From: Ligula intestinalis
Lineage: Eukaryota > Platyhelminthes > Cestoda > Diphyllobothriidea > Diphyllobothriidae
Direction: 5' to 3'
Assembly: GCA_036362985.1 (NCBI GenBank)
Contig: JAYGXS010000001.1
Span: forward strand, 77,820,282-77,884,281
Length of the DNA stretch: 64,000 nt
The notes beneath the pieces are model-generated. The model was not told the origin of the DNA, did not search any database, and saw only the letters and a program-made list of their open reading frames with translations. The first letter of the stretch is position 1. Every line of letters begins with the position of its first letter. Positions 24,016 through 35,051 of this stretch are shown here, piece after piece. Made by a program: the position numbers and the translations under genes.

Positions 24016-25555
24016 CTATGCTGAGGGAGAATATTGTCCAAGCAATGTCGGTGCCCAGTTTCGAAAGACGCCTTGATGCATTTTTTCTTATTGTCGTGGA
24101 TGACAACATCTACTCAACCAGTCAGCGGTTCCCACTTCCTTTCGAGGATCGCCGTCCTGTTTGAGTTTATCTTTCTGCCTTGAACTATCCTTGAAGAGAC
24201 TCCTCCGGGCCCTGGGCCTCTTGTCTTAAATATATTGAAATTGAAAGTTGGGCATATCTATATTTGTGTGATTGCATAATGCGGACATAAGTTGACTATC
24301 TATTACTGGCCAAATGCCGGCATATTAAATTATCATTATGCTTGCACGTATATATGGAAATTATGCTAGCATTTTCCACATTACACCTGCTGATAATTCA
24401 CGCCATGTTGATAATCCTTCGAAAAATCATACCGCGTTCGTCGTGTGGAACACACCCAAGACATTAAGTGAATCACGCTCGCTACCCTTAAGAGAAAAGT
24501 CAATTTGATAAACAGATTTTCTTCATAAACAAATAAATTTTGGCATGGAAAAGCCCTTTCTCTTGTCTCCGCGGATTAATGGGCTGCTGGCAACCTTAAA
24601 AGCCGTTCTCGTCGCTCAAACGAAATCCCCGTCTTGTTATCTCCGCTACCCCGTGTATGGAAACTTATGTATGTATCGTGTGGTAAGTGAACTATAGGAG
24701 CTTATTTTTGACTGGTTTTTGCGTGCGCTTTGTTTCGAAACTCAGCTTTACGTTGTTGCTAGCCAAAATAAACCGACCCATCAAATCTTATTTCAATCTT
24801 TCATGCCTCCCTAAATTTTGCGACATGTATCGCCAGTTTATTATAAGAGAAGTATATCAACAATAAATGGAACAGCTGCCGTATATTTTGCACTTGTCAA
24901 AGGCCCCCATAGGCTTGGTAGTAAATGAGTGCGGATATTATGTTTAAAGTTTCCCGTTTTCCTTGGGCATGCTTGATATTCTGTTGCGCATTTTACTGAT
25001 ATTTTATTTGCCAGCCGCCTGCCCATACCCATGTCTTTCAGGATATTTGCTTAAGTTAGACATCGCCTGTAGATCTTTCAAACACCCTTTCTCTGAAGCT
25101 TGCGTCGTCTTTATCTATGGTGCTGTTAGTGGCCGTGTCCGTCACGGTTTGCTCGTTTTGTGATTACAAAAGCTTCACTTGGTGAGTATTTATTATTGTG
25201 ACCACACCGCATTCTCGAATACGTCGGTATTGACAGTGGTAAAGTTGTTTGATACTCCGCTTACGGTTGAAGGGACTTCTTAAATAAAACGAAGGCACGG
25301 ATACTATTACCGCAATACAAATTACAGTGTTGGTCGAGGTCATATAACACTGATTAATATTTTGGCTGTAGCGGCTTGTACTGACATACTTTGTATGGCT
25401 GTGATCTTGCTTGATCTAACTGGCCTCGAAATTTCACGTATTTTCCCATCCCATGTGTGGCGACTGCGTCAACGAATCTGGAAATCACAAACCATTCTCT
25501 TCTCCAGCAACAGAGGCTGAATACCTAAAGCCCAAAACCACATTCATTTCATGAC
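24016..25555. other. no gene recognised
   Basis: AT-rich sequence, short open frames only, no element recognised. Confidence 0.4.
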
Positions 25556-25559
25556 AAAC

Positions 25560-27100
25560 TACGTTGACTTCACTTGACCTCTTCCACGCCTACAGGTAGG
25601 CAACGGCGCCGGATCGAGCGAACTATAATGGGACTCGTGCGGCGGGTGGGAGAGAACATGTCCAAACCACCTCAGTCATCTTTCTTAGTTGACCTGAGAT
25701 GTGTTCGCAATATTGTTGCCACGAATGTACGCTGCCTCATTTGGATTGAAGTCGCTATGCTTTACTCGAGGGATGGTCCTTTGACAGCGGTGGTCAAATA
25801 TCTCGTCTCCGTCCAACTTTCACTATCATGGAGGTGGACTGACCGGACGGGTACAAAGTGTTCAGAGAATTTTGTGGATATAAATATTTCGCGTCGGTTT
25901 AATTGGCACTTTTAAAGCAGCATCGAGTCCTCCCTTGGGTAGCAGCATCGCCCGGAGATATTTGGAGTTGACTACTTCTTCAATTCGACGAAAATTCATC
26001 CCCGAGGTGCCTTCTTATGAACAGGGATGCAGCAGGACAACATTTTGGTCTTCCCAGCGTAGACAAGGTCAGTTAGCAGACGTCCGGGTACAAACTCCAC
26101 GCGGTCGAAACCGTGTAGGACCCTTCCGATAATCCACTCAATGGCGCAGCTGAACAGAATGAGCGACAGGATAGAACGTTTTGAACACCATACCGGATAT
26201 CGAGAACTTGCGCAGTAATAGAGCGATAGTGGGCCTTGATTATAACGATAATTTTGATGGCACACCATCTACTTCTATTATGAGCACGATGGACGGAATC
26301 GGGCGCAGCGGTAAAGCCAATAAATCATACGTCCGTTGACCGTTTGTAGCCATGACGGGATTCCAGAATGCGCCTTAATGTGAATATTTTGTCAACACCC
26401 AGCTCGGAATGTGGCTTGGTTGGGCATCATCGTACAGCCACGTACAAACCTAAACAGCTTATGAGGCTTTTGCTGCCGTATTTCTCGTATTTTTTCCTAT
26501 CTTCCTTCTTGAAGACAGGCACAAGGACGTCCGAACTCTAGTTTTCGGGAACTACTTAATCTCTCCACGCTCACCTCGTGAAGCTAAGAAACCAGAGTTT
26601 TGAGCCAAGATTTATCAATTTCGACGTGTATACCCTACTCTCTAAACGTCTTGTTGTTTTGCAGCCTCTGCAGTCTTTTGACAACCTTTCCTCAAAAAGG
26701 GTGTTAGCACACAACCGCTTAGGCTGGAGAGGGGTGAAATTCCACAGCGGAGCACAGTGGCGGTGTAATTGGTTTGTTGTCGGAGTTGTTCAAAGTGCTC
26801 ACGCTAGTGACCGGCCTTGCTCGAGTTTTCAGCAATAAAGTCGCCATTCCCATCACGAACAGAGTCACTGCGTGTCGTGGGCTTACTGCTAACTTTACAA
26901 ATAATTTGGTAGAGTTTTCAAGTGTCACGCAACTTTGAGACCTGTTCCATGGCTATTGCTGTTTCCGAGAAATATTTTTTCGATCATCCCTAGCCAGTTT
27001 TGCTGATTCCTTCCGCATTTGGCATTAGAAAGCATCTTTGCGAGACCTGGCTCAAGCCGTCTGGGCAGATGAATGCAAAAAAATTTCCGCTGATTAAGGT
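25560..27100 (-). mobile_element. RTE-like LINE relic, copy 1
   Basis: Reading 27000 to 25560 on the - strand gives broken pieces of one LINE reverse transcriptase in order: an AMEQVSKLRDT lead, DSVRDGNGDFIAENSSKAGH (about 26890-26830), VFKKEDRKKYE (near 26510), QATFRAGC (near 26425), EVDGVPSK (26270), then ILSLILFSCAIEWIIGRVLH and GFDRVEFVPGRLLTDL (26180-26070), and C-terminal LRWFGHVLSHPPHE, LDPAPLPTCRRGRG (25660-25580). There are many frameshifts and stops. The catalytic YADD position reads YAGK after a deletion. Same family as the copy at 28.8-29.9 kb. Confidence 0.85.
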
Positions 27101-28790
27101 ACTGTGGCCTCGCTGAACTAATCCAAGACTTTCCTCAGCTGCTCCACAATCAGACATCTTAAATTATGACCACTGTTTAATGCCTTCGTCGTAGAATGAG
27201 GCTGAATTTCTATGCTCAGGGCTTCGGCAGAGCTGGGATACCGGAGTTCTGCGACATCAAGGCGTCTCACACCTTATATTTTGGGTGCAGACAATTTCAG
27301 GCGATAGTGAATGAAAACATACTCAGATCAGTGGTATTTCCCAGTTTCAGCACCACGTATTGATTTCGTATCGTGAAGCTTATGCGTAACTTCGAACTAT
27401 CTATAATGTATTCGCCCTAACTGTCGGTATGACCGTCGTTTGAAGATCAGCATGTGTTTGTGACGAATTTGGCAGCATGTATTGGAGACAAATAGTCGAT
27501 TCTGGTCAGCAGAATTCAGCATTCTCTCCACTATTGCATCGAGAACCAAATTTAAAACTATCAATAAGATGACTTTTTAACTAGTTGCCGACTCCAATCT
27601 GGCCTTTCCACTGTCCGGCAATGACAAATGAGTTACCAAAGTGGCCCTTCAGTCGCGCGTAAACGACCCGGTAAGTTACCAGTTCCAAGGAAAGTAGTGC
27701 ATGGCTTGCTTGCTTCGAGAGAACAATAGTCATGTCATATCAACCTAAAAAATGCGTGTGATGAAGTGAAGTGAGAGTTGACTCCCGGGATCTTTGCTTC
27801 CCGTGCGCCTGAGTCAGGGATTTGGACTTTTTTCTAGCAACGGACTTCCACGTTCTCCTGATGTAGGCTGCGTACCTTCAGATTTTGGGTGTTAGGGTCT
27901 ATAAAAGTTCGTATATTCCTACATACCATTCTAACTGTCCGTTTTCGGTGGAGCAGTCCAGCTCGCATACTATTTGACCGCACCACTAGACCATGGCTGC
28001 GGAACGCGTCATTTCCCGTGGACGCCGTATGGATTGTATTACTGAAGGTGGGCATTTTTCATAAAGTTTTACGGGGATTTTTTCGCGATAGGCGAGTCTT
28101 CAACAGCCGCAATCTTCTTCTTTTTGGTCTTATAATCTAGTGCTTTAGCTCAATAACCTAAATTCTAGGCAGCGGTGGCACGAAAACGTATTTAATGGCG
28201 TTTTATGGTCGCCGTGCTCTCATTGATATTTACAGAATCTTATAACGTAGTCGGTGTGCCAGACTTTAGCCCTCTGTGCCCTGGTAGCACTTGCTGCTGG
28301 TCCGCGACTGCCTAGTCGCCAGACCCGAGTGCCTTCTTTGTTCGCAGCGAACCTTTGCCGAAAGCAGTTTCACTATCCGCCACAGGTGGACGCGCCAAGC
28401 AGCCAGCAGCTGGGCAACCTGCTCCCGACAGAGAGAGTAGTAGCCAGTGGTCAGTATTGAATTCATCTGTCTATGGTGTAGGCGAGAGCATACGCGGTTA
28501 CCTCGTTGTACTAAGCTTTAAAATGACGATAAAAATTTGAGACCCATCGCAGCATAAGTCCGTAGATTTAGCTGTGGAGGTCTTCGTTGTTATCCCTTTC
28601 AAGCGCTTCCGGATCGTGCATGACTTTAATACGAGCCTTAACGAGGCTGGATTTCGTGTTGGACGTATATATGCGGGCTAGTTATTCACACCTGGATACA
28701 TCCTGCAATTCCACCTAAACTATCAATAACTAGGGGCCGTCTTCTGCCTTGAATTCGTCGCATCGTTCGATTCCAGTAGCGCATAATAGA
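27101..28790. other. no gene recognised
   Basis: Short open frames only (83 codons or fewer); nothing supported. Confidence 0.4.
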
Positions 28791-28799
28791 ATTAGATAT

Positions 28800-29860
28800 T
28801 GTGCTGACAAAATTAGCCCATGATTATGACTTAATATTGATCCACCACTGTGCAAGTTCCCGCTGTAACAATCCCTCCCAATTATTCGGTATCCGATATG
28901 GTGATCGTTAGGTTTCTATTCTGTCGCTCGTTCTATTCGACTAGGCTATTGACTGGATTGTCGGAAGGGTCCTACACGATTTTGACTGTGTGGAGTTTGC
29001 ACCCAGATGCCGGATGACTGATCTTCAGTACGCCAATGCTATGACCTTTCCAGCTTAAAGTCTTGGCGATTTGTGGCGTGTTTTATCACAGGTGATGAAT
29101 TCGCGAAATGCATTATCGATAAACAATACGAAGACCAAAGTGTTTTCAAGCTGTATACCTGACCAAGGGAAGGCAGCTGTACAGCTCAACGTCTATCAAC
29201 CTCAAGAGGTGTGTAGTTTAAAATACGTTAGGCTTGGTCGCTGTTTAGTGAACAAAGTAAGGACAAGGTTGTCTCCCGAATCAATGTGAATCATCCGGTT
29301 TTCAAACTGTCCATCGACCTGAAGCGACGTCTCAATCGTTTCGAAGATTCGCCTGTATACCATGCATCCGTTCAGTTAGTCCTTCTCTATGGTTGTTGAC
29401 ATCGGGCTGCGCGCGCGGAAGATGATTAAAAACTTAAGATATGTGGCCACAGCTACTGCAGGACCGTTGTCCGACTAAGAAATATCGACTTTTCAAATAA
29501 AACAGTATGCATGCTCTGCGTCAACATCACGAAGATATCCCAGGCCATCGGACGAAGAAAACTGAGGTGATTTGGACAAGTAATTGGTCGTCCGCCTCTC
29601 GGGTTCATTGTTGCTGCCCTTGATGCGATGCCATTGCCCCCTTGGAGGAGTTAAAGAGGTCAACGCTGAACCCGGCTTGACGCAGTTAGTCAAGACATAA
29701 AAGTGGTTATTGGACCTTCGATACTAGATCTCCGTCGATGGGGGAAATAATGGGTGGAGTCCTCCAGCTTTGCTGCTGCGGATCGTCATGCGTGGAGAAG
29801 TAAAATCCGTGACATCATCGAGGCCGGCCAGATCAGGCATGATCACTGATGTATCTAGTA
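28800..29860 (+). mobile_element. RTE-like LINE relic, copy 2
   Basis: + strand pieces in order: HNPSQLFGIRYGDR (about 28870), AIDWIVGRVLHDFDCVEFAP then RMTDLQYANAMTF (28940-29055), NNTKTKVFSSCIPDQGKA (29116-29172), and the C-terminal KLRFGQVIGRPPLG-like, LDAMPLPPW, WVESSSFAAADRHAW, KIRDIIEAGQIRHD blocks (29550-29845). Stops and frameshifts interrupt it. YADD is YANA, so the active site is lost. It is in opposite orientation to copy 1 about 2 kb away. Confidence 0.85.
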
Positions 29861-32765
29861 TAAGTTCGTTAGTAGGTGATAATTGTGCCAATGCAAAGCA
29901 CGTCAGACACCTAGACCCTCAAAACGGTATTTGAAACTACATTAAAAACCTACTCTATGAGGCCAAACCCATGGTCTCCTCCTGGTGTGTCAATGACATA
30001 AAAACTCACTATCATTTGTTGTCTGACCGTGCGTACACCTTTTGTTCGTGCCACCTCGATAGCCATTTCGGGTATGCACCGGCTAGAAACGTGCCAGTTT
30101 TGTCCGTCAAAACTTGGCGCTCTTCGGCTAGTCGTGGCCACGAGGCTGACTGTCAGTTGCTTGACCCACGGCATCGCGTAAGTACTTGGACCAATCCGCA
30201 TGCAGTTGCCGTAAGTAGGCAGGTCTAATGCTAGCATCCGCTGTTAAAGAGCTTTAACTGTAAAACAATATTTTTTACGGTGATCAATGACTGAAAGTGG
30301 GGCCTGGACGTGTGTTGACAGTGTTAATTCGGACCTAAGAGAGAAAGACGGGGGCGGGACGCTGCTATCAACTGATTCTGTGGACAAGTGCTAAAGCGCC
30401 GTTTTTTTTCAAAGCCGTGTTTGTCGTATTAGTTAAATTGGCCTGTTCAAGCGGAGTATGGATGGCTGTGACTAATTGCGTGCATGCGTATGTTGCAGTC
30501 GGCCAGATTGCAAGATTATTACGCCAGTAACCGCTCGCTGGGGCAGTGGCTGATCTTAACGCAGCGGAATGTGGACAACGACGTCAGACCTTGTGGTGGT
30601 GACTGCAGAGAAATTGCTTACTTGAGGATTTACTTATATCTCCATTGACTTCTCGTACCTGATTTTGAATCCATTTTTGGCTCCTATCAGTCGAACTTGG
30701 GAACTTGCCATCGCGAGGAATTGTGGGAATTTTGAGTTTGTCCGTTGTCAGTTTTCCAATAATCAGGAGAGAAGTCAGTTAAGTCGGCCTCAGTTGCGTG
30801 ACCTTGAGCGGATGGGCTGACTTGTGAGCCCTATGCCTAGAAGTAGTAGACACTGGAACATTTGAGACAGTAAGGTCTTGACAATCCATACCAACGGTTT
30901 GTGTATTAAACAGCAGGAAGCGGACTCGGCGATTACTCTGTCGCTGTATATGAGGGTAAGCAAGTAGCCCTTGGTGGATCCGGAACTCCGCCGGGTGGGC
31001 CTCAATCCCGGCGTCAAGTAGGAGGAGTCGAAGCAGCATAGTCAAGAGGGGCTGTTCTGCCATAAAAAAAACAGATGGAGAGGAGAATAAATGGATCCAT
31101 CCTAGGGAGGTTTGGTGTAGCAGACCTTGGCCGTCCTGAGGGCGGGTGGGAACGCGGTCGAAGACGCGTCTGCTGTGTTTCCCGTACTAGTAATAGAGGG
31201 AGTGGCAAACCTCACACTCCTCCGTGTAAGTACGATTGAAACTGAGGCCATAAGGGAGTCACGTATAGTAAATAAAAAAATGATTTCAAATGAACCCGGG
31301 ATGAGGCGGGGAAATTAAGCCGGGAACAGATTGTCCATATTTTAATTTCAAAAGTGCACCTGTTATCAGCATAAGGCAGATCTATATTTGAAATTACTTC
31401 CTCAAGACGGTACAAGCAGATGCACGCAGGCCCGAGCTTTTGCGTTGAATGCTCGGTTAGGTGAGCAGAGAAATGCGGGCATAGTCGAACGCAACATTTC
31501 GAAATGACTTTAAGTATTCTATGCTCTCCGTGTTCGTAAATGAATTCGTCAGTTATACCAGGGTTGATTGCGCCCAGATTAGCATCCGATATAATTTTGC
31601 TTTCAAATCAATGGAGTACCTCAAACTATCTCAGTCGGCCAGAAAAAAGAACATAGTCGACACGTTGCATCCCTGATTTTTCTCCCCGTCGTCAAAATTA
31701 GATCCGAGAAACATACCTTTAAGCCGATATCATCGATCATATATCTGATTTCATTTTCGTTATTTTATTCAAGTTTTCTAATAGATGGAGGAACTTGTTT
31801 ATTAGCCATTCATATCGCCGTTTCACTGGACTGCATTCAGTTTGCAAGACCTCGAGCAACCATATTCAGCCAGTGCTGCCGCTACCGGTTGGCGGATATT
31901 GATTCACTGGATGCATCTCGACAAGTTCTACAGTTAGGTTTAGTCAAAGAACATTCTCCTATTCGCGGGCTTTTCACTCAACTGAGCCAGCAGCTAAGCT
32001 AGCAAGTAGCCTTTTCACCGTGGGAGTCCTGGCGTACACATGAGTATCTCATGACGTTAACTTTAGTATGGCGTAAAAGTAATTTTTTTCATATTCTTAC
32101 CCCTTTTCATACTTACTGTCACTAAACTGTGTTGTATATTTCGGGATGCAAGCATAAATACCTCTTTTGGTTGTCATCTACTTACTTCAACCGCACTTTA
32201 TGGTATTTAAAAAAAACATTCCGAAGTAACTGCGAGGTCTTCAATCATGCAACAAGGTGGTGGGCTTATGGCAGCGGGTTGTGGGAGTTTATCAATTGCG
32301 AGAGTTCCGAATTTTCAGCTTCATTATGCTGTTTGGCCGTGTTTACCCCATACACAATGTTTTGTTTGGTGCAGACTTAACTTAAGGGAGCTTTTTCTCA
32401 CGGCGGACGGCATTTGGTAACCCCCCGAGACTTTCTTCTCAAACTATTCTCTAATATGTTTGTAGGTGTCGCAAATTCCTATACTTGAAACTGCAATGAG
32501 TAGCTTTACTGATGTCAAATCCTGAAGTAGTTGCATTTTCACACAGCATGAATTCCATTGTTGGTTACGGGTCTATCATTTTTAAGATGTGCAATCTTAC
32601 GGTGATTACGAAGATTATCCACACTGCAGGGAGTGACTGTCTGTATCGTGCTGCTTAAGTTTGTTTGGCGGTTCGAGGAGCACGGGATCGTAACGATTCC
32701 CGATTGACTTTCGAGGTCACGCCCCGTTCGTTCGCGCGGAAACAACAGAACAGCAATGTTACTGT
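29861..32765. other. no gene recognised
   Basis: About 2.9 kb with short frames (95 codons or fewer) and no recognised element or RNA. Confidence 0.4.
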
Positions 32766-32769
32766 GATA

Positions 32770-32870
32770 CAGTAGTCGCTGGTTATTAAGCCCACGGTTA
32801 ATAGGCCCAGCCGCTTACTAAACCCAATTTGGTCTGGGCCCGAGGTGGGCTTAATAATCGGCGACTACTG
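32770..32870. mobile_element. 101-bp MITE, Tc1/mariner-like ends
   Basis: Terminal inverted repeats of about 26 bp (CAGTAGTCGCTGGTTATTAA and, on the other strand, CAGTAGTCGCCGATTATTAA, both continuing GCCCAC) are flanked on each side by TA (32768-32769 and 32871-32872). TA target duplication and CAGT ends fit a Tc1/mariner-type non-autonomous element. Almost the whole element folds back on itself. Confidence 0.8.
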
Positions 32871-33064
32871 TACTGGCCAATGCATTTATCTTTTGAGCTT
32901 TAACTTTGGTTAAAAATCTAAGTGTGCATCCGTTGAAGAAACAACTTACTTTAGCCGTGCTTTTCATCCCTGAAAGCCCTTTTCGTTAGGGATAATTTAT
33001 ACAGCCCCCTAAACAGGACATAAGAACAGGAACCACCACCAGTAGAGATGTCTTGGTGCTACAT

Positions 33065-33180
33065 TGCAAGAAAAATAGGGTTAGTGTTAAGGTTAGCATG
33101 ATGGCTAAGTCTAGTGCTACGACTAATATTAAGGCTACGGTTTAGGTCTTTGTTAGGGTTAGGACACGAAATATTTACCG
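33065..33180 (+). repeat. degenerate TTAGGG-like tract
   Basis: Repeated gggttagtgttaaggttag, aaggctacggtttag, gttagggttagg. Like 16310-16640, it is a diverged telomere-like simple repeat, too short and mixed to be a telomere. Confidence 0.5.
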
Positions 33181-33465
33181 TTACTGGAACTATTCGTAGG
33201 GTTATTTTTATTACTTTGACTGGGCGTTCCTATTTCCGTGTCCTGTTTTGGCGAGACATAAGTATATTTCATCTCCTTCTTATTGACTAATTTTATATAA
33301 CTGCTAGTAGCATAGAATAGGGAGACCGTAATAGTCACTTATATCACCTTCAACGCCGCCGCCACTGTAGTCAGCCAGCCACGCCTGAACCTCAGACACG
33401 AATGGCTCAGGGTTCAATTCTTTGAGAAGAAGACTCCATCGCTGGGACAATACGTTTATTCGCCT

Positions 33466-33502
33466 GACGTTTCGACATCCGTCGCGTATTCATCATCACA
33501 GA
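33466..33502 (-). ncRNA. hammerhead-like core, 3' end of Penelope 4
   Basis: On the - strand: CTGTGATGA (two extra bases relative to CTGATGA), a stem II region with a GCGACGG loop side, GAAA (33470-33473) and CGTC (33466-33469), so stem III is the self-complementary ACGT followed by the cleavage-site C. Confidence 0.55.
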
Positions 33503-34268
33503 CATGAGTAGGAAACAGTTGCAGAAACGGGTAATGCATGCACAAAAGTTTGCAATATTTATAGGATACAGTCATTACTGCAAACATAGAGCGAAAATTA
33601 ACGTTAATTGCCTTCCGGTGCGTGTTTATTTTGTTGGACGGCACGCGGGCTCTGACCTGTTGAACTTTCATCACGGGCGGTGGGCTCGGGCGTGATGATT
33701 GTTCGGCCGTCTGGCTCTCCGGTGTTGGCGTAAGATGAGGCGGTGGCCTGCCCGCTCCCCAAGTGACGACATGCTTTGGCCAAATTGGGTCTCAGCACTG
33801 AATATGGATTGGACAAATCGTTGAACTTTTTTAGGGATTGGGGGCCCGTGAACCATGACTCAAGTAGTTCTCGGCTCATCCGATTGTCACCTCTTGCGAG
33901 AATTTCGGCCTCATCAACTTTGAACGTGTGGCCGGGTCTCATCGGATGAGCCGCAACTTGAGAATCGGCATCGTTTCGCCGCAGTGCTACCGCGTGTTCG
34001 GCGATTCGCGTCTTGAGAAGTCTGCCAGTTTCTCCGACATAGTCGCTTTGACAACAAGTGCACCAGATCCTTTAGACGACCTTAGCTGTTTTTTGCCGTG
34101 GCATTGGGTCTTCTAGCTTCATTATCTGACGCCTTATGGTTGCCTCCGTCCTGTGTGCGACTCCATCTCCAAGTGTTGCGAGAAGACGGCCAACGGCTTC
34201 CGATACCTTTTTATGACGTACGGGGTCGCTCGCCAAATTTTGGGGTCGGTGCGCCTTTTTGGCCATCT

Positions 34269-34302
34269 CTGGTGATAAATCCGCGACGGATTTCGAAACG
34301 TC
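34269..34302 (+). ncRNA. hammerhead-like core, inverted end of Penelope 4
   Basis: On the + strand: CTGGTGA (34269-34275; consensus CTGATGA, one change), stem II AAATCC-GCGAC-GGATTT (perfect 6-bp stem), GAAA (34295-34298), CGTC (34299-34302). ACGT is self-complementary, as in minimal hammerheads that act as dimers. Antisense to the element's coding frame. Confidence 0.6.
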
Positions 34303-34350
34303 AGGCGAATAAACGTATTGTCCCAGCGATGGAGTTTTCTTCTTCTTCTC

Positions 34351-34646
34351 AATTGCTTTCTGGGACTGGCATGTTTGCTTGTATTGGCAGTTCAATTCTT
34401 TGTTTAGTTACACTGTACTATTTGAACTATCAGCCCATACTCTGTCAGCTGTGACAAGGAATATCAAAACTAGCGTAATAACGGCCTTCATCAATCTATC
34501 CTGCATACCTACAATTAGTTTTTTACCGCTAGAGTCCTTAGCAGAGGCACACGCGTTATCAGAACTGAAACAATAAGAGCTCTCCTATCATTACACATCT
34601 GTTACTACATCTACTTATTTGCATTTTATATTGTTTAGCTGGGAAA
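34351..34646. other. upstream region of MFSD12
   Basis: Spacer between the Penelope element and the MFSD12 start codon. It should hold the promoter and 5' UTR, but no TATA box, initiator or upstream exon was identified with confidence. Confidence 0.35.
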
Positions 34647-35051
34647 ATGCGCTGGATTCACCGCATCGCCTACTCAGTGGGCCACATCCTGAACGACCTC
34701 TGTGCTGCAACGTGGTTCACCTATACGCTGGTCTTTTTCGAGTCCGGAATTCAACTTCCGGCCACTTTAGCCGGAACCATCATGTTGATTGGTCAAATTG
34801 TTGATGCTCTTGCAACTCCCCTAGTGGGACTGGCCTCCGATCGGAGTGTTCGCCGCATGGGAGTACTTGATGATTCTTTCTGTGGAAGAGTTTTTTCCTG
34901 CTGGCCAAAGGGACGAATCGGCTGGCACCTTGGCGGTACCATAGTTATCGTTCTTTCATTTTCGTTCGTATTCGGTCCCGTTTATGGCGCAGAAAATGCT
35001 GATCCTTGGGCAAAGGTCATTTACTACGCACCATTTGTAATATTATTTCAG
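34647..35051 (+). CDS. MFSD12: MFSD12 exon 1
   Basis: 135 codons from ATG to ...VILFQ. The donor is CAG/gtgagt. It encodes helices 1-4 and the cytosolic VGLASDR loop typical of major facilitators. Confidence 0.9.

Larger units (their letters stand above)
33430..34350 (-). mobile_element. Penelope-like element 4 with inverted pLTR ends
   Basis: Between inverted terminal repeats (+ strand 33440-33500; - strand from 34345) that both read tcgctgggacaatacgttta then ttcgcctgacgtttcg. The - strand encodes the linker SEAVGRLLATLGDGVAHR (34072-34240) and the endonuclease C-terminus DEAEILARGDNRMSRELLES then SWFTGPQSLKKFNDL (33940-33700), ending DESSTGQSP. Much of the GIY-YIG core (about 33950-34070) is frame-broken. 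Reverse transcriptase is absent. Each terminal repeat carries a hammerhead-like core. Confidence 0.85.
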
